From the NCBI GenBank assembly GCA_964596015.1, contig CAZQSB010000004.1, positions 1-64,000 on the forward strand: a stretch of DNA of 64,000 nucleotides, given 5' to 3'. Numbering within the stretch: the first letter of the stretch is position 1; every line of letters starts with the position of its first letter. The DNA is from WJMD01 sp964596015 (lineage in GTDB: Bacteria; Joyebacterota; Joyebacteria; Joyebacterales; Joyebacteraceae). The notes beneath the pieces are model-generated. The model had not been told where the DNA came from, ran no database searches, and worked only from the letters and a program-made list of their open reading frames with translations. Shown in pieces: positions 43,878 through 52,850 of the stretch. The position numbers were made by a program, and so were the translations under genes.

Positions 43878-44357
43878 ATGGACAGGATCTGGGCCCCCTG
43901 GAGAATGGAGTACCTGATGGCCGAGAAGAGCGACGGGTGCATCTTCTGCGACAAGCCCGCGGACAACGACGACCGCGCGAGGCTCATCCTGCACCGGTCG
44001 GACCGCTCGTTCATCATCATGAACGCCTATCCCTACAACAACGGGCATCTGATGGTCGCCCCCTTCCGTCACGTCGGCTCGTTCCAGGAGCTCTCGTCGG
44101 AGGAGCGTTCGGACCTCATGGACGAGGTCGCTCTCGCCGAGTCGCTCATCGAGCGCACCTTCCATCCGCAGGGGATGAACGTCGGCGTGAATCTCGGTGA
44201 GTGCGCCGGGGCCGGGGTGGTCGGACATCTCCACGTCCACATCGTGCCCAGGTGGACCGGCGACACGAACTTCATGCCCGTGCTGGGCGAGACCCGCGTG
44301 ATCCCCGAGCTACTTCAGCAGACATACGACAAGCTGGCAGAGAACCTCGAACGGTAG
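43878..44357 (+). CDS. HIT-family nucleotide hydrolase/phosphorylase
   Basis: 159 residues; GGGGAGAGG lies upstream. WAPWRMEYL and CIFCDK at the N-terminus and the histidine triad HLHVHIVPRW near residue 115 identify the group related to Ap4A phosphorylase and galactose-1-phosphate uridylyltransferase. Members split dinucleoside polyphosphates or adenylated small molecules. It lies downstream of panC and is probably in the same transcript. Confidence 0.88.
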   Translation: MDRIWAPWRMEYLMAEKSDGCIFCDKPADNDDRARLILHRSDRSFIIMNAYPYNNGHLMVAPFRHVGSFQELSSEERSDLMDEVALAESLIERTFHPQGMNVGVNLGECAGAGVVGHLHVHIVPRWTGDTNFMPVLGETRVIPELLQQTYDKLAENLER

Positions 44358-44364
44358 ACTCAAG

Positions 44365-44790
44365 ATGGCGAGACGTCGGAGGAAGAAGCGGAAGCCGGCC
44401 TCAGCGGCCTACACGGTGGGCATTCTCGTGCTCCTCGCGGCGGTCGTGTTCGTCGGCATCACCCTGGCCGGTCTCTTCGAGCCGGCGCCCAGGAAGGTCG
44501 GCTCCCAGACGGTGCTCGTCCTGAACGGCTGCGGCGCGTCCGGGGTGGGGGAGCGGACGGCGCGCGCGCTCCGGGAGCTCGGTTACGACGTCGTCGACTA
44601 CAGGAACGCCGACAGGTTCGACTACGACGAGACGTTCGTCGTCGACAGGACCGGCGACTTCGATTCGGCCGTCCGACTGGCCCGTCGCCTCGACCTGGTG
44701 CAGGTGATCCAGCAGATTCCCAGGACGCCGCTCGTGGACCTCGTTCTCGTTGTGGGAAGCGACTACGGACGCTTTCTCGAGGGGACGTAG
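44365..44790 (+). CDS. LytR C-terminal domain membrane protein
   Basis: 141 residues: basic N-terminus (MARRRRKKRK), one membrane helix (about 16-36), then a LytR_C-type domain with VLVLNGCGASGVGERTARALRELGYDV and VDLVLVVGSDYGRFL. The domain occurs alone or after LCP wall-polymer ligases; alone its role is unknown, presumably in the envelope. Seven bases after the HIT gene with no clear ribosome site, so probably translationally coupled. Last gene of the operon. Confidence 0.75.
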   Translation: MARRRRKKRKPASAAYTVGILVLLAAVVFVGITLAGLFEPAPRKVGSQTVLVLNGCGASGVGERTARALRELGYDVVDYRNADRFDYDETFVVDRTGDFDSAVRLARRLDLVQVIQQIPRTPLVDLVLVVGSDYGRFLEGT

Positions 44791-44818
44791 CAGGCGGCGG
44801 CCGGACGGGATGACGGGG

Positions 44819-44920
44819 CCGGACCTGCGGGAGCGCGCACCACCGGGAGCGCGCACGCCGGACCTGCCGCAGCGCGCATCACCGGGAGCGCGCACACCGG
44901 ACCTGCCGCAGCGCGCACAG
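44819..44920. repeat. Tandem repeat, period 39 bp, 2.6 copies
   Basis: Units 44819-44857, 44858-44896 and a partial unit from 44897. Each begins CCGGACCTGC and contains AGCGCGCA and CCGGGAGCGCGCAC. Copies one and two differ at a few positions. It lies between convergent stop codons and just before the terminator. Confidence 0.85.
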
Positions 44921-44930
44921 CCGACCAAGA

Positions 44931-44961
44931 AGAAGGCCGCGGGAATCTCCCGCGGCCTTCT
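44931..44961. terminator. Bidirectional terminator, perfect 14-bp stem
   Basis: AGAAGGCCGCGGGA (44931-44944), loop ATC, TCCCGCGGCCTTCT (44948-44961), between the LytR_C gene and the convergent PpiD-like gene. Confidence 0.75.
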
Positions 44962-44998
44962 CAGTCTCTCGTCGTTTCGAGGCGGCGCTCGCGAGGGC

Positions 44999-46825
44999 CT
45001 AGAAATAGAGGTCCCGGAAGTCGTCGATCTCGGCCCCGTCGCGAAGCCCCTCGAGCCACGCGGCGAAAAGCTCCATCCGCTCGACCTGCACGAGCTGCTG
45101 ACGGAGCTGTTCCTTCTGCTCTTCGAACGCCTGCTGGTTGGCGGCCGTCCTGCTCTCGACCCGCAGCACGTAGAACCGTGTGGGTTCGTCCACCTCGACG
45201 ACGCCGCTCGTCTGTCCCGTTCTCAGGCCGAAAGCCGTCCCTACGAATGCGTTCTGCTGACCGACGCCGGGGACCGGGTCGCGCCGCGTGAACGGACCTA
45301 CCTCGCGGACCGTCAGGTCGTGAAGCGCCGCGGCCTCCTCGAGGCGGTTGCCCGACGCGACCGACTGCTCCACGTCCTCGGCCAGTTGCCTGGCGCGTTC
45401 GGCCATGCGCTCCCTCGTGAGGTCGCGGACCGCCGGGTGCTGGCCGCCTGTCTCCTCGGCCTCCCGGGCCAGCTCATCGTATGTCGGAACGCGGCTCGGC
45501 AGCTTCTCGGCCACCTCGAACACGTAGTAGGCGTCCGGCGTCACGTAGGGACCGAGGATGGTCTCCTCCTCGGAATCGAACGCCATCTTGACGGCCGGCC
45601 TGAGACCGCCGATGCCGGGGATCATGCGCCCGTCGGCGAACGGCTCGGTCGTCCGGACCTCGTAGTTCTTCTCGTCCGCCGCGTCGACGAGCCCCTCGTC
45701 GGTGGCAAGTTCGGCGAACTCCGATACCGCCTGTTCGACCGCGACGAGCGTCTCCTCGCTGGGGACGACCTCCATCAGGATGTGCCGGGCCTTGACCATC
45801 GGTTCGCCGTCCTCGGTCCTCGTGTCCTCCACGAGGACGATGTGGTAGCCGAACTCGGTCCGGAACGGGTCGCTGACCTCGCCCTCCTCGAGGGAGAAAG
45901 CGACTTCCTCGAACTCCGACACCATCTGACCTCTTCCGAACCAGCCCAGGTCGCCTCCCTCGGCGCGGCTCGGACCCTCGGAGTAGATGCTGGCGAGCTC
46001 GGCGAAGTCCTCGCCCTGGCGGACCGACTCGGCCAGGTCTGCCAGACGATTCCTCACGTCGGCTTCGTCCTCCTCCGTGGGCTCGCGCCGGAATTCTACG
46101 TACTCAAGCACGACCCGCTCGGGGACCTCGTAGTCCCTGCGGTTGGAGTTGAAGTAGGACCGGGCCTCGTCCTCGGTGGGCGCGAGTCCCTCGCGGTCGA
46201 TGGTCCTCGGGTCGACGGCGACGTACGACACGGTGGCGGTCTCGTTCTGCGCCACCCATTCCTGCCAGAGCTCGGCGTCCGTGACGAACGCGCCCGCCTG
46301 GATCTCCTGCGTCAGGATCTGCTGCTTCAGCGTGTTCCGGTACATCTCGGCGATGCCTTCCCACCGCTCCGGGTTGAGCTGGATCTCGCGGTGGTAGAGG
46401 TCGAAGCTGAAGTTCCCCTCTTCATCCTGGAAAGCTGGGGATTCATAGATGAACTGGGGTGGCTGGTTCCACAGTGTGTCGAAGACGTACTGGTCAGGGA
46501 CGTTGATGCCCAGCCGCTCGATCTCCTGCTGGATGAGCACCTCGTTGACGAGCTGGTTCCACGTCTCAGACCTGATGGCCTGGGCCGTTTGCTCATCCAC
46601 CTCGGTCCCCGTCCTCTGCGCGTACGTCTGGAGGTTCTGGCGGTACGCCTCGTTGAACTCGCGGTACTCTATCGGCGTGCCTTCGACGCGTCCGATGAGA
46701 CCACGCTCCGGTCCTCGCTGCGAGCGCTGGAGCCCGCGCCCCCATGCGGCGAAGATGAAGCCGACGAAGGCAACGACGACGACCCAGAGAAAGGCCTTGG
46801 TGTTCTTACGAAGAGCGGCAAGCAT
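44999..46825 (-). CDS. PpiD-like peptidyl-prolyl isomerase (SurA/parvulin type), membrane-anchored
   Basis: 608 residues. An N-terminal anchor helix (about 12-30, AFLWVVVVAFVGFIFAAWG) leaves the rest periplasmic, as in PpiD. A SurA_N-like helical region (about 40-220) precedes a parvulin domain (about 240-350) with YFNSNRRDYEVPERVVLEYV, FAELASIYSEGPSRAEGGDLGWF and PFRTEFGYHIVLVED. A second, partial parvulin-like module starts at VKARHILMEV. PpiD-type proteins help fold outer-membrane and secreted proteins near the Sec translocon. GGGAGGCACGAACCCG precedes the ATG. Divergent from the EF-G-like gene. Confidence 0.86.
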   Translation of the reverse strand: MLAALRKNTKAFLWVVVVAFVGFIFAAWGRGLQRSQRGPERGLIGRVEGTPIEYREFNEAYRQNLQTYAQRTGTEVDEQTAQAIRSETWNQLVNEVLIQQEIERLGINVPDQYVFDTLWNQPPQFIYESPAFQDEEGNFSFDLYHREIQLNPERWEGIAEMYRNTLKQQILTQEIQAGAFVTDAELWQEWVAQNETATVSYVAVDPRTIDREGLAPTEDEARSYFNSNRRDYEVPERVVLEYVEFRREPTEEDEADVRNRLADLAESVRQGEDFAELASIYSEGPSRAEGGDLGWFGRGQMVSEFEEVAFSLEEGEVSDPFRTEFGYHIVLVEDTRTEDGEPMVKARHILMEVVPSEETLVAVEQAVSEFAELATDEGLVDAADEKNYEVRTTEPFADGRMIPGIGGLRPAVKMAFDSEEETILGPYVTPDAYYVFEVAEKLPSRVPTYDELAREAEETGGQHPAVRDLTRERMAERARQLAEDVEQSVASGNRLEEAAALHDLTVREVGPFTRRDPVPGVGQQNAFVGTAFGLRTGQTSGVVEVDEPTRFYVLRVESRTAANQQAFEEQKEQLRQQLVQVERMELFAAWLEGLRDGAEIDDFRDLYF

Positions 46826-46950
46826 CGGGTTCGTGCCTCCCTGTTGGAAAATCGTATCTCGATGGACGAGCCATGTGAGTAGAGGCCTCGGTCAAACTGC
46901 TAAAATACCATGCTCTCCCGGGCCGCGCAAGCGGAATGTCCCGTTTCCTG

Positions 46951-46979
46951 TTGACGAAGGGCCCTTGCCTTGGTATCTT
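46951..46979 (+). promoter_or_regulatory. Sigma70-type promoter of the EF-G-like gene
   Basis: TTGACG (46951-46956, 5 of 6), 17 bases, TATCTT (46974-46979, 4 of 6). The leader of about 100 bases has a GC-rich palindrome (GCGCGC...GCGCGC) near 46998-47020. Confidence 0.5.
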
Positions 46980-47089
46980 CTAGCGTTTGTTACCGATGGC
47001 GCGCGGCGCCGCGGCGCGCACACCAGTACGACCATGAATGAGAGAGAATCTGACGGATCCGTACGTGCTTCGCGCTGGAAGGAAGGCAT

Positions 47090-49171
47090 ATGAAGTCACC
47101 TGCTCCCGAGAAGATCAGAAACGTCGCCCTGGTGTCGCACGGTGGCGCGGGGAAGACGTCGGTCGCTGACGCTCTGTTGTACGCCGGAGGGGCCGTGCCG
47201 CGGCTCGGGAAGGTGGATGACGGCTCATCGACGCTGGACTATTCCGAAGAGGAGAAGAAGCGTCAGATCACGCTGAGCGTGGGACTCGGTCACTACACCC
47301 GGAACGGCATCAAGGTCAACGTGCTCGACTGTCCCGGATACGCCGACTTCTACGGCGACGTGCGGGCGGGGCTCCGCGTGGCCGACGCCGCGCTGCTTCT
47401 CGTCGCCGCGCCGTCCGGCGTCGAGGTCGGGACCGAGCTCGTCTGGCAGTTCCTCGAGAGCGCGTCGCTGCCGCGCATCATCTGCATCAGCAAGATGGAC
47501 AAGGAGCACGCCGACTTCCAGAAGGCAGTGGGCGACTGCTCCGAGGCCCTCGGCGCGCGGCTCGTGCCGATGGCGCTTCCCATCGGCGCGGCCGGGTCCT
47601 TCAAGGGCGTGGTCGACCTCATCTCCGGCACGGCGTGGATGGCCGACGGCTCGGGCAAGGTCACGAAGGGCGATGTCCCCGCCGACATGGCCGATCAGGT
47701 CGAGGAACTCAAGGGCCAGCTCATCGAGGCCGCGGCCGAGGCGAACGAGGCCCTGATGGAGAAGTTCTTCGCCGAGGAAGCGCTCACGCCGGACGAGATC
47801 CTGAAAGGGCTCCGGCAGGGCGTCATGGCCACGAACATCGTCCCGGTGGTTCCGGTCGCCGGGCCGTCGATGGCCGGCATCGAGCAGCTGATGAACCTCA
47901 TCGAGGGCGTTCTTCCTTCGCCGGCCGACGTCGGTCCGGAGAAGGGGACGAAGCCGCGCAGCGAGGACGAGGTCGAGGTAGAGCCCAAGCCCGATGGTCC
48001 CTTCACCGCGCTCGTGTTCAAGACCGTCGCCGAGCAGCACGTCGGGGAGCTGTCGTGCTTCCGCGTGTACTCAGGCGCCGTGTCGTCGGGCGACGACGTG
48101 GTCAATACGACGCAGGACGCCGGCGAGCGGATGGGCACCGTCTACGCGATGAACGGCCGCGAGCGCGAGGAGATGGAGTCGGTCTCGGCCGGCGACATCG
48201 GCGCCGTCGTCAAGCTCAAGCAGACCTCCACCGGAGACACGCTCTGTTCCAAGTCGAATCCCATTGTGCTTCCACCCATCGAGTTCCCGAAGCCGGTCCT
48301 CTCGGTCGCGGTCTCGGGCAAGTCGAAGGGCGACGAGGAGAAGATCACGCGCGGGCTTCAGGCCCTGCATGAGGAGGACCCGACCTTCACGGTCCAGTTC
48401 GATCCCGTCATCAAGCAGACCATCATCTCGGGGCTCGGCGACCTCCATCTCGACGTGATGGTGGACAAGCTGAAGCAGAAGTACGGCGTCGACGTGGACC
48501 TCGAGAAGCCGAAGATCCCGTACCGCGAGACCATCAAGAGCACGGCGAAGGCGGAAGGGAAGTACAAGAAGCAGTCCGGCGGTCGGGGGCAGTTCGGCGT
48601 GGCGTGGCTCCGGGTCGAGCCCAACGAGCGGGGCGAGGGCCTCGAGTTCCTCGACGAGATCGTCGGCGGTTCGATTCCCTCGAAGTTCATCCCGGCGGTT
48701 GAGAAGGGCGTTCGTGAGCGGATGGGGCGCGGCATTCTCGCGGGCTATCCGGTCGTCGACGTCAAGGTGGCCGTTTACGACGGCAAGGTCCATCCGGTCG
48801 ACTCGTCGGAGATGGCCTTCAAGATGGCCGGTTCGATCGGCTTCCGCCTGGCCGCGAACGAGGCCCGGCCGGTCATGCTGGAGCCGGTCTATCTCATCAC
48901 GGTCCGCGTGCCAGACGAGTATCTGGGCGACGTCATGAGCGATGTGTCGTCGAGGCGGGGCCGCATCAAGGAGACGGCGCAGGAGGGACGCTCACAGGTC
49001 GTTCGGGCGTTCGTCCCGCTGGCCGAGCTCTACAAGTACTCCACGCACCTTCGTTCTATCACACAGGGGAGAGGCTTCTACGAGCAGGAGTTCTCTCACT
49101 ACGAGGAAGTGCCCGGCGACGTGCAGGCGAAACTCGTGGCCGAGGCCGAGCAGGAGACCGAGGAGGAGTAG
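47090..49171 (+). CDS. EF-G-like translation GTPase (EF-G-2 type)
   Basis: 693 residues in EF-G domain order. The P-loop region reads LVSHGGAGKTS, switch I has EEEKKRQIT in place of the ERGITI block, and switch II reads LDCPGYADF, so the catalytic His of EF-G (DTPGH) is Tyr84. The fourth GTPase motif is ISKMD. Domain IV has KKQSGGRGQFG and domain V DVSSRRGRI. These changes mark the EF-G-like subfamily (as in Thermus EF-G-2), a paralogue of the elongation factor whose exact job is unsettled. GGAAGGAAGG precedes the ATG. First of a run that includes yebC and ruvCAB. Confidence 0.87.
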   Translation: MKSPAPEKIRNVALVSHGGAGKTSVADALLYAGGAVPRLGKVDDGSSTLDYSEEEKKRQITLSVGLGHYTRNGIKVNVLDCPGYADFYGDVRAGLRVADAALLLVAAPSGVEVGTELVWQFLESASLPRIICISKMDKEHADFQKAVGDCSEALGARLVPMALPIGAAGSFKGVVDLISGTAWMADGSGKVTKGDVPADMADQVEELKGQLIEAAAEANEALMEKFFAEEALTPDEILKGLRQGVMATNIVPVVPVAGPSMAGIEQLMNLIEGVLPSPADVGPEKGTKPRSEDEVEVEPKPDGPFTALVFKTVAEQHVGELSCFRVYSGAVSSGDDVVNTTQDAGERMGTVYAMNGREREEMESVSAGDIGAVVKLKQTSTGDTLCSKSNPIVLPPIEFPKPVLSVAVSGKSKGDEEKITRGLQALHEEDPTFTVQFDPVIKQTIISGLGDLHLDVMVDKLKQKYGVDVDLEKPKIPYRETIKSTAKAEGKYKKQSGGRGQFGVAWLRVEPNERGEGLEFLDEIVGGSIPSKFIPAVEKGVRERMGRGILAGYPVVDVKVAVYDGKVHPVDSSEMAFKMAGSIGFRLAANEARPVMLEPVYLITVRVPDEYLGDVMSDVSSRRGRIKETAQEGRSQVVRAFVPLAELYKYSTHLRSITQGRGFYEQEFSHYEEVPGDVQAKLVAEAEQETEEE

Positions 49172-49222
49172 CCTCGAGGGCCCGAGACCGGGCCCGGCAG
49201 GTCTCCTTGCGAGGGGGTGCCG

Positions 49223-49981
49223 ATGTCAGGACACTCGAAGTGGCACAGCATCAAGCACAAGAAGGCGGCGGCCGACGCGAAGCGCGGCAAGATCTTCAAC
49301 CGTCACGCCAAGCTCGTCGAGGTGGCGGCCCGTCAGGGCGGAGGCGACCCGGAGAAGAACCCGAGGCTTCGTACCGAGATCCAGGCGGCGCGCGACGCCA
49401 ACATGCCCAACGACAAGATCGAACGCGCGATCCTGAAGGGCACGGGCCAGATCGAAGGCGTCCAGTACGAGGAGGTCACGTACGAGGCGTACGCGCCCGA
49501 GGGCGTAGCTCTCATGATCGACACGCTGACCGACAACAAGAACAGGACCGTCGGCGAGATCAGGCACATTCTGACCAAGCACGGCGGCAACCTCGGCGAG
49601 AGCGGCAGCGTGGCATGGAACTTCACCCAGAAGGGCATCATCCACGTCCCCGTCGAGGGGAACGAGGAGGACAAGGTCCTCGAGACCGTTCTCGAAGCGG
49701 GCGCCGAGGACCTCGAGACTGAGGGCGACTCCTACGAGATAACGACCGACCCGAAGAGCTTCATGAACGTCCGCGAATCGCTCGACGCCGCCGGCATCGA
49801 GGTCAGGAGCGCCGAGATCACACGGGTCCCCGGCTCGACCGTCAGGGTCGAGACCCAGGACCTTGCCCGCAGGATCCTGAAGCTCATGGACGTGCTGGAT
49901 GACCACGACGACGTCCAGAACGTTTCCGCGAACTTCGATATTCCGGAAGAGGTGATGGAGGCAGTCGAGGACGAGGTGTAA
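49223..49981 (+). CDS. yebC: YebC/PmpR-family protein
   Basis: 252 residues from the ATG at 49223 (GAGGGGG upstream; a GTG at 49217 is less likely). It starts MSGHSKWHSIKHKKAAADAKRG, the invariant YebC N-terminus, then PRLRTEIQAARDANMPNDKIERAI and GGNLGESGSVAWNF. Family members act as DNA-binding regulators or, by recent work, help ribosomes through proline stretches. The position directly before ruvC is conserved in many bacteria. Confidence 0.93.
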   Translation: MSGHSKWHSIKHKKAAADAKRGKIFNRHAKLVEVAARQGGGDPEKNPRLRTEIQAARDANMPNDKIERAILKGTGQIEGVQYEEVTYEAYAPEGVALMIDTLTDNKNRTVGEIRHILTKHGGNLGESGSVAWNFTQKGIIHVPVEGNEEDKVLETVLEAGAEDLETEGDSYEITTDPKSFMNVRESLDAAGIEVRSAEITRVPGSTVRVETQDLARRILKLMDVLDDHDDVQNVSANFDIPEEVMEAVEDEV

Positions 49982-49985
49982 CGAC

Positions 49986-50483
49986 GTGCCCGGTCGCGTT
50001 GTCGTCATGGGAATCGACCCCGGGAGCATCGTGACCGGCTTCGGCGTCATCGAGATCGACGACGCCGGAGCTCACCCGGTGGGGCACGGCTTCGTGGCGA
50101 CCTCCTCGAAGCAGCCCCTGGCCGAACGTCTCGCCGTCATCCACGCCGAGATCTCGAAGCAGATCGCGAAGTTCCGGCCGAACGAGATCGCGGTCGAGAA
50201 CGTCTTCCACGCGAAGAACGCCCGCTCCGCTCTCATGCTCGGACATGCCCGGGGCGTCGTGTTGCTCGCCGCCTCGCAGGCCGGCATTCCGGTCTTCGAG
50301 TACGCTCCCAGAGAGGTTAAGCTGTCGGTGGTCGGCCACGGAAACGCCTCGAAGGCCCAGGTTGCCTCGATGGTGTCTCGTCTCCTCTCTATCGACGTGA
50401 GCGGCATGAAAGAGGACGAGTCCGACGCCGTCGCGATCGCCGTCTGTCATCTTCACAAGCGAACCGGAGCCGTCTCACGATGA
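49986..50483 (+). CDS. ruvC: Holliday junction endonuclease RuvC
   Basis: 165 residues, GTG start 4 bases after yebC. It cuts Holliday junctions with RuvAB. Catalytic acids are visible: Asp in VMGIDPGSIVTGFG, Glu in AVENVFHAKNARSA, and Asp in KEDESDAVAIAVCH. EYAPREVKLSVVGHGNASKAQV is the conserved DNA-binding region. The end overlaps the ruvA start by four bases (ATGA). Confidence 0.95.
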   Translation: MPGRVVVMGIDPGSIVTGFGVIEIDDAGAHPVGHGFVATSSKQPLAERLAVIHAEISKQIAKFRPNEIAVENVFHAKNARSALMLGHARGVVLLAASQAGIPVFEYAPREVKLSVVGHGNASKAQVASMVSRLLSIDVSGMKEDESDAVAIAVCHLHKRTGAVSR

Positions 50484-51073
50484 TCGCCGAGCTTTCGGGC
50501 ACACTTCTGCGGCGGACCCCGGCTGGCGTGGTGGTCGATGTGGGCGGTGTGGGGTTCAGCCTGCTGGTACCGCTCTCGACCTACCGGGAACTCGGGCGCG
50601 TCGGTTCCGAGGTCCGTCTCCACACACACCTCCACGTCCGCGAGGACGCGCTCGAGCTCTTCGGCTTCGTGACGACGTCCGAGCTGGCCATGTTCCGCGC
50701 GCTCATCTCCGTCTCGGGGATCGGCCCCAAGCTGGGTCTGGCCGTTCTCTCGGGTCTCTCGCCCGACGTGCTTCAGCGCGCGGTGGTCGAGGAGGACCTG
50801 GCGCTTCTGACCAGCGTCTCGGGCATCGGCAGGAAGACCGCGCAGCGGATGATCGTCGAACTCAAGGAGAAGCTCTCGGGGCTCGAGGTCGCGACCATAG
50901 GCGGGACCGGCGAGGCCGAGGACACGGGCGACGCCGTCCTCGCGCTCATGTCGCTCGGCGTGAAGCGGGAGAAGGCGCGCGAGGCCGTGCTGGCGGTCCA
51001 GCGCGAGTGCGGCCCCGACCTCCCCGTCGAGGAGATCATCAAGAGGGCGCTCCGAAAGGGAGGCGGGCGATGA
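50480..51073 (+). CDS. ruvA: Holliday junction DNA helicase subunit RuvA
   Basis: 197 residues, overlapping ruvC by four bases. It binds the four-way junction and loads RuvB. N-terminal OB-fold (MIAELSGTLLRRTPAGVVVDVGG), helix-hairpin-helix motifs ISVSGIGPKLGLAVLSGL and TSVSGIGRKTAQRMIVELK, a flexible linker and the C-terminal RuvB-contact domain (DAVLALMSLGVKREKAREAV). Length is normal. Confidence 0.95.
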   Translation: MIAELSGTLLRRTPAGVVVDVGGVGFSLLVPLSTYRELGRVGSEVRLHTHLHVREDALELFGFVTTSELAMFRALISVSGIGPKLGLAVLSGLSPDVLQRAVVEEDLALLTSVSGIGRKTAQRMIVELKEKLSGLEVATIGGTGEAEDTGDAVLALMSLGVKREKAREAVLAVQRECGPDLPVEEIIKRALRKGGGR

Positions 51074-51123
51074 CGTCCGCAGGGCCGCTCCACATCTGAA
51101 CCGCACGGAAGGGGAGACGCACG

Positions 51124-52146
51124 ATGACCCCCGCCGACAGGCTGACCGCGCCGGGCATCGCCACCGACGACGCGACCTACGACCGAAAGCTCCGCCCGAC
51201 CAACTTCTCCGAGTTCGTCGGGCAGGACACACTGAAGGCCAACCTGTCGGTCTTCATCGAGGCCGCTCTGAAGCGCGAGGAGCCTCTGGACCACTGCCTC
51301 TTCTACGGGCCGCCGGGTCTCGGGAAGACCACGCTCGCGCACATCATCGCGACCGAGATGGGCACCGAGCTCATCTCCACCTCGGGCCCGGTCATCGAGC
51401 GTCCCTACGACCTTACCGGCATTCTCACGAACCTCAAGCGGGGCGACGTGCTCTTCATCGACGAGATCCACCGGCTGCAGCACGTGGTGGAGGAGTACCT
51501 GTATCCCGCGATGGAGCAGTTCTCGGTCGATATCGTGCTCGACAAGGGTCCGTCGGCGAGAAGCGTCCGGCTCAATCTGGAACACTTCACGCTGGTCGGC
51601 GCCACGACGCGGGCGGGACTACTCACGTCGCCGCTCCGGTCGCGGTTCGGCGTGGCGCAGCGTCTCAACTACTACCAGCCCGAGGAGCTCTCACGCATCG
51701 TGACGCGCTCGGCGCGGATCCTCGAGGTCCCGATCGACGAGGAAGGCTCTCTCGAACTGGCGCGCCGCTCCCGCGGGACGCCGAGGATCGCGAACCGCCT
51801 GCTCAGAAGGGTGCGCGACTTCGCCGAGGTCATGGGCGACGGCAGCATCAACGCCGAGGTCGCCCACGAGTCTCTGCTGAGGCTCGAGGTGGACGAGCGC
51901 GGCCTCGACGAGATGGACCGGAGGATCATGGAGGCCGTCATCGAGCGCTTCGGCGGCGGGCCCGTGGGGGTGAAGAGCCTCGCGGTGGCTGTCGGCGAGG
52001 AAGCCGAGACCCTCGAGGAGATCTACGAGCCGTTCCTCATCCAGGAGGGGCTCCTCAAACGCACGTCGCGCGGGCGGGAGGCGACGCCGCGGGCGTACGA
52101 GTACTTCGGACGCGCCGCGCCGGGCGAGCAGAGCGAACTCCTGTAG
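51124..52146 (+). CDS. ruvB: Holliday junction branch-migration ATPase RuvB
   Basis: 340 residues; GGGGAGACGCACG precedes the ATG. AAA+ motor of branch migration. LRPTNFSEFVGQDTLKANL, Walker A YGPPGLGKTTLA, Walker B VLFIDEIHRL, sensor 1 VGATTRAGLLTSPLRSRFG and a C-terminal winged helix (FGGGPVGVKSLAVAVGEEAETLEEIYEPFLIQEG) give the complete RuvB pattern. Confidence 0.96.
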   Translation: MTPADRLTAPGIATDDATYDRKLRPTNFSEFVGQDTLKANLSVFIEAALKREEPLDHCLFYGPPGLGKTTLAHIIATEMGTELISTSGPVIERPYDLTGILTNLKRGDVLFIDEIHRLQHVVEEYLYPAMEQFSVDIVLDKGPSARSVRLNLEHFTLVGATTRAGLLTSPLRSRFGVAQRLNYYQPEELSRIVTRSARILEVPIDEEGSLELARRSRGTPRIANRLLRRVRDFAEVMGDGSINAEVAHESLLRLEVDERGLDEMDRRIMEAVIERFGGGPVGVKSLAVAVGEEAETLEEIYEPFLIQEGLLKRTSRGREATPRAYEYFGRAAPGEQSELL

Positions 52147-52238
52147 GCGCGGCCCAGGCGGACCGCGCGCGAGGCCTTCTTTTCGCGAGGGTTTTCGCGC
52201 GGGGTCCTCTCGCCGAATGCGACCGAAAAGAGACGGCG

Positions 52239-52850
52239 ATGCGCGTGCTGCTTCACATGTGCTGCGGGCCCTGCGGCATCGTGCCGATCCGGAGCCTGTG
52301 TGACGACGGGCACGAGGTCGCCGTGGCGCTCACGAACCCGAACATCCACCCCTTCCTCGAGTTCCTCCGCCGCCGCGAGGCGGCGCGGGAGGTGTGCTCG
52401 CGGCTCGGTGTGGAGGTCGTGCGCGAAGACCCTTACGGGCTGGTCGGCTTCCTGAGAGCCATCGACGGCCGCATGGAGGAGCGCTGCGGCGTCTGCTACC
52501 GGATGCGGATGGAGCGCGCGGCCGAGAGCGCGGCCGAGCTCGGGTTCGACGCCTTCACCTCGACCATGCTCGTGAGCACACAGCAGGAGCACGAAGCCGT
52601 CCGCCGCGCCGGCGAGGAGGCGGCGGAGCGTCACGGCGTCCGGTTCCTCTACCGCGACTGGCGCCCGCGCGTCATGGAGGGCGTCGAGGAGTCGAAGAAG
52701 ATGGGCGTCTACAGGCAGCAGTACTGCGGATGCGTCTTCAGCGAGTGGGAGCGCTACCGCGACATGAGACCGGAGCGCGCCCTGAAGGCGGCCCGGCGCG
52801 CCGCGGGACTCGACGAGGCCCCGGTCGAACCCGCCGGGGAGTCTCCGTGA
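52239..52850 (+). CDS. queH: Epoxyqueuosine reductase QueH
   Basis: 203 residues. QueH (former DUF208) does the last reduction of epoxyqueuosine to queuosine in tRNA, replacing QueG. Cysteine motifs are clear: LLHMCCGPCG at the N-terminus, RCGVCYRMRME in the middle and QQYCGCVFSE near the end, which carry the Fe-S cluster and metal centre. It overlaps queA by its stop codon (GTGA) and precedes tgt, so three queuosine genes are adjacent. The 92-bp gap after ruvB has no strong terminator. Confidence 0.9.
   Translation: MRVLLHMCCGPCGIVPIRSLCDDGHEVAVALTNPNIHPFLEFLRRREAAREVCSRLGVEVVREDPYGLVGFLRAIDGRMEERCGVCYRMRMERAAESAAELGFDAFTSTMLVSTQQEHEAVRRAGEEAAERHGVRFLYRDWRPRVMEGVEESKKMGVYRQQYCGCVFSEWERYRDMRPERALKAARRAAGLDEAPVEPAGESP

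Noticed and set aside
44750..46882. Long plus-strand open frame opposite the PpiD-like gene
   Set aside because: Antisense shadow in GC-rich DNA; the minus-strand gene has a membrane anchor and parvulin motifs. The same holds for long frames at 23619-26051 and 36547-38892.
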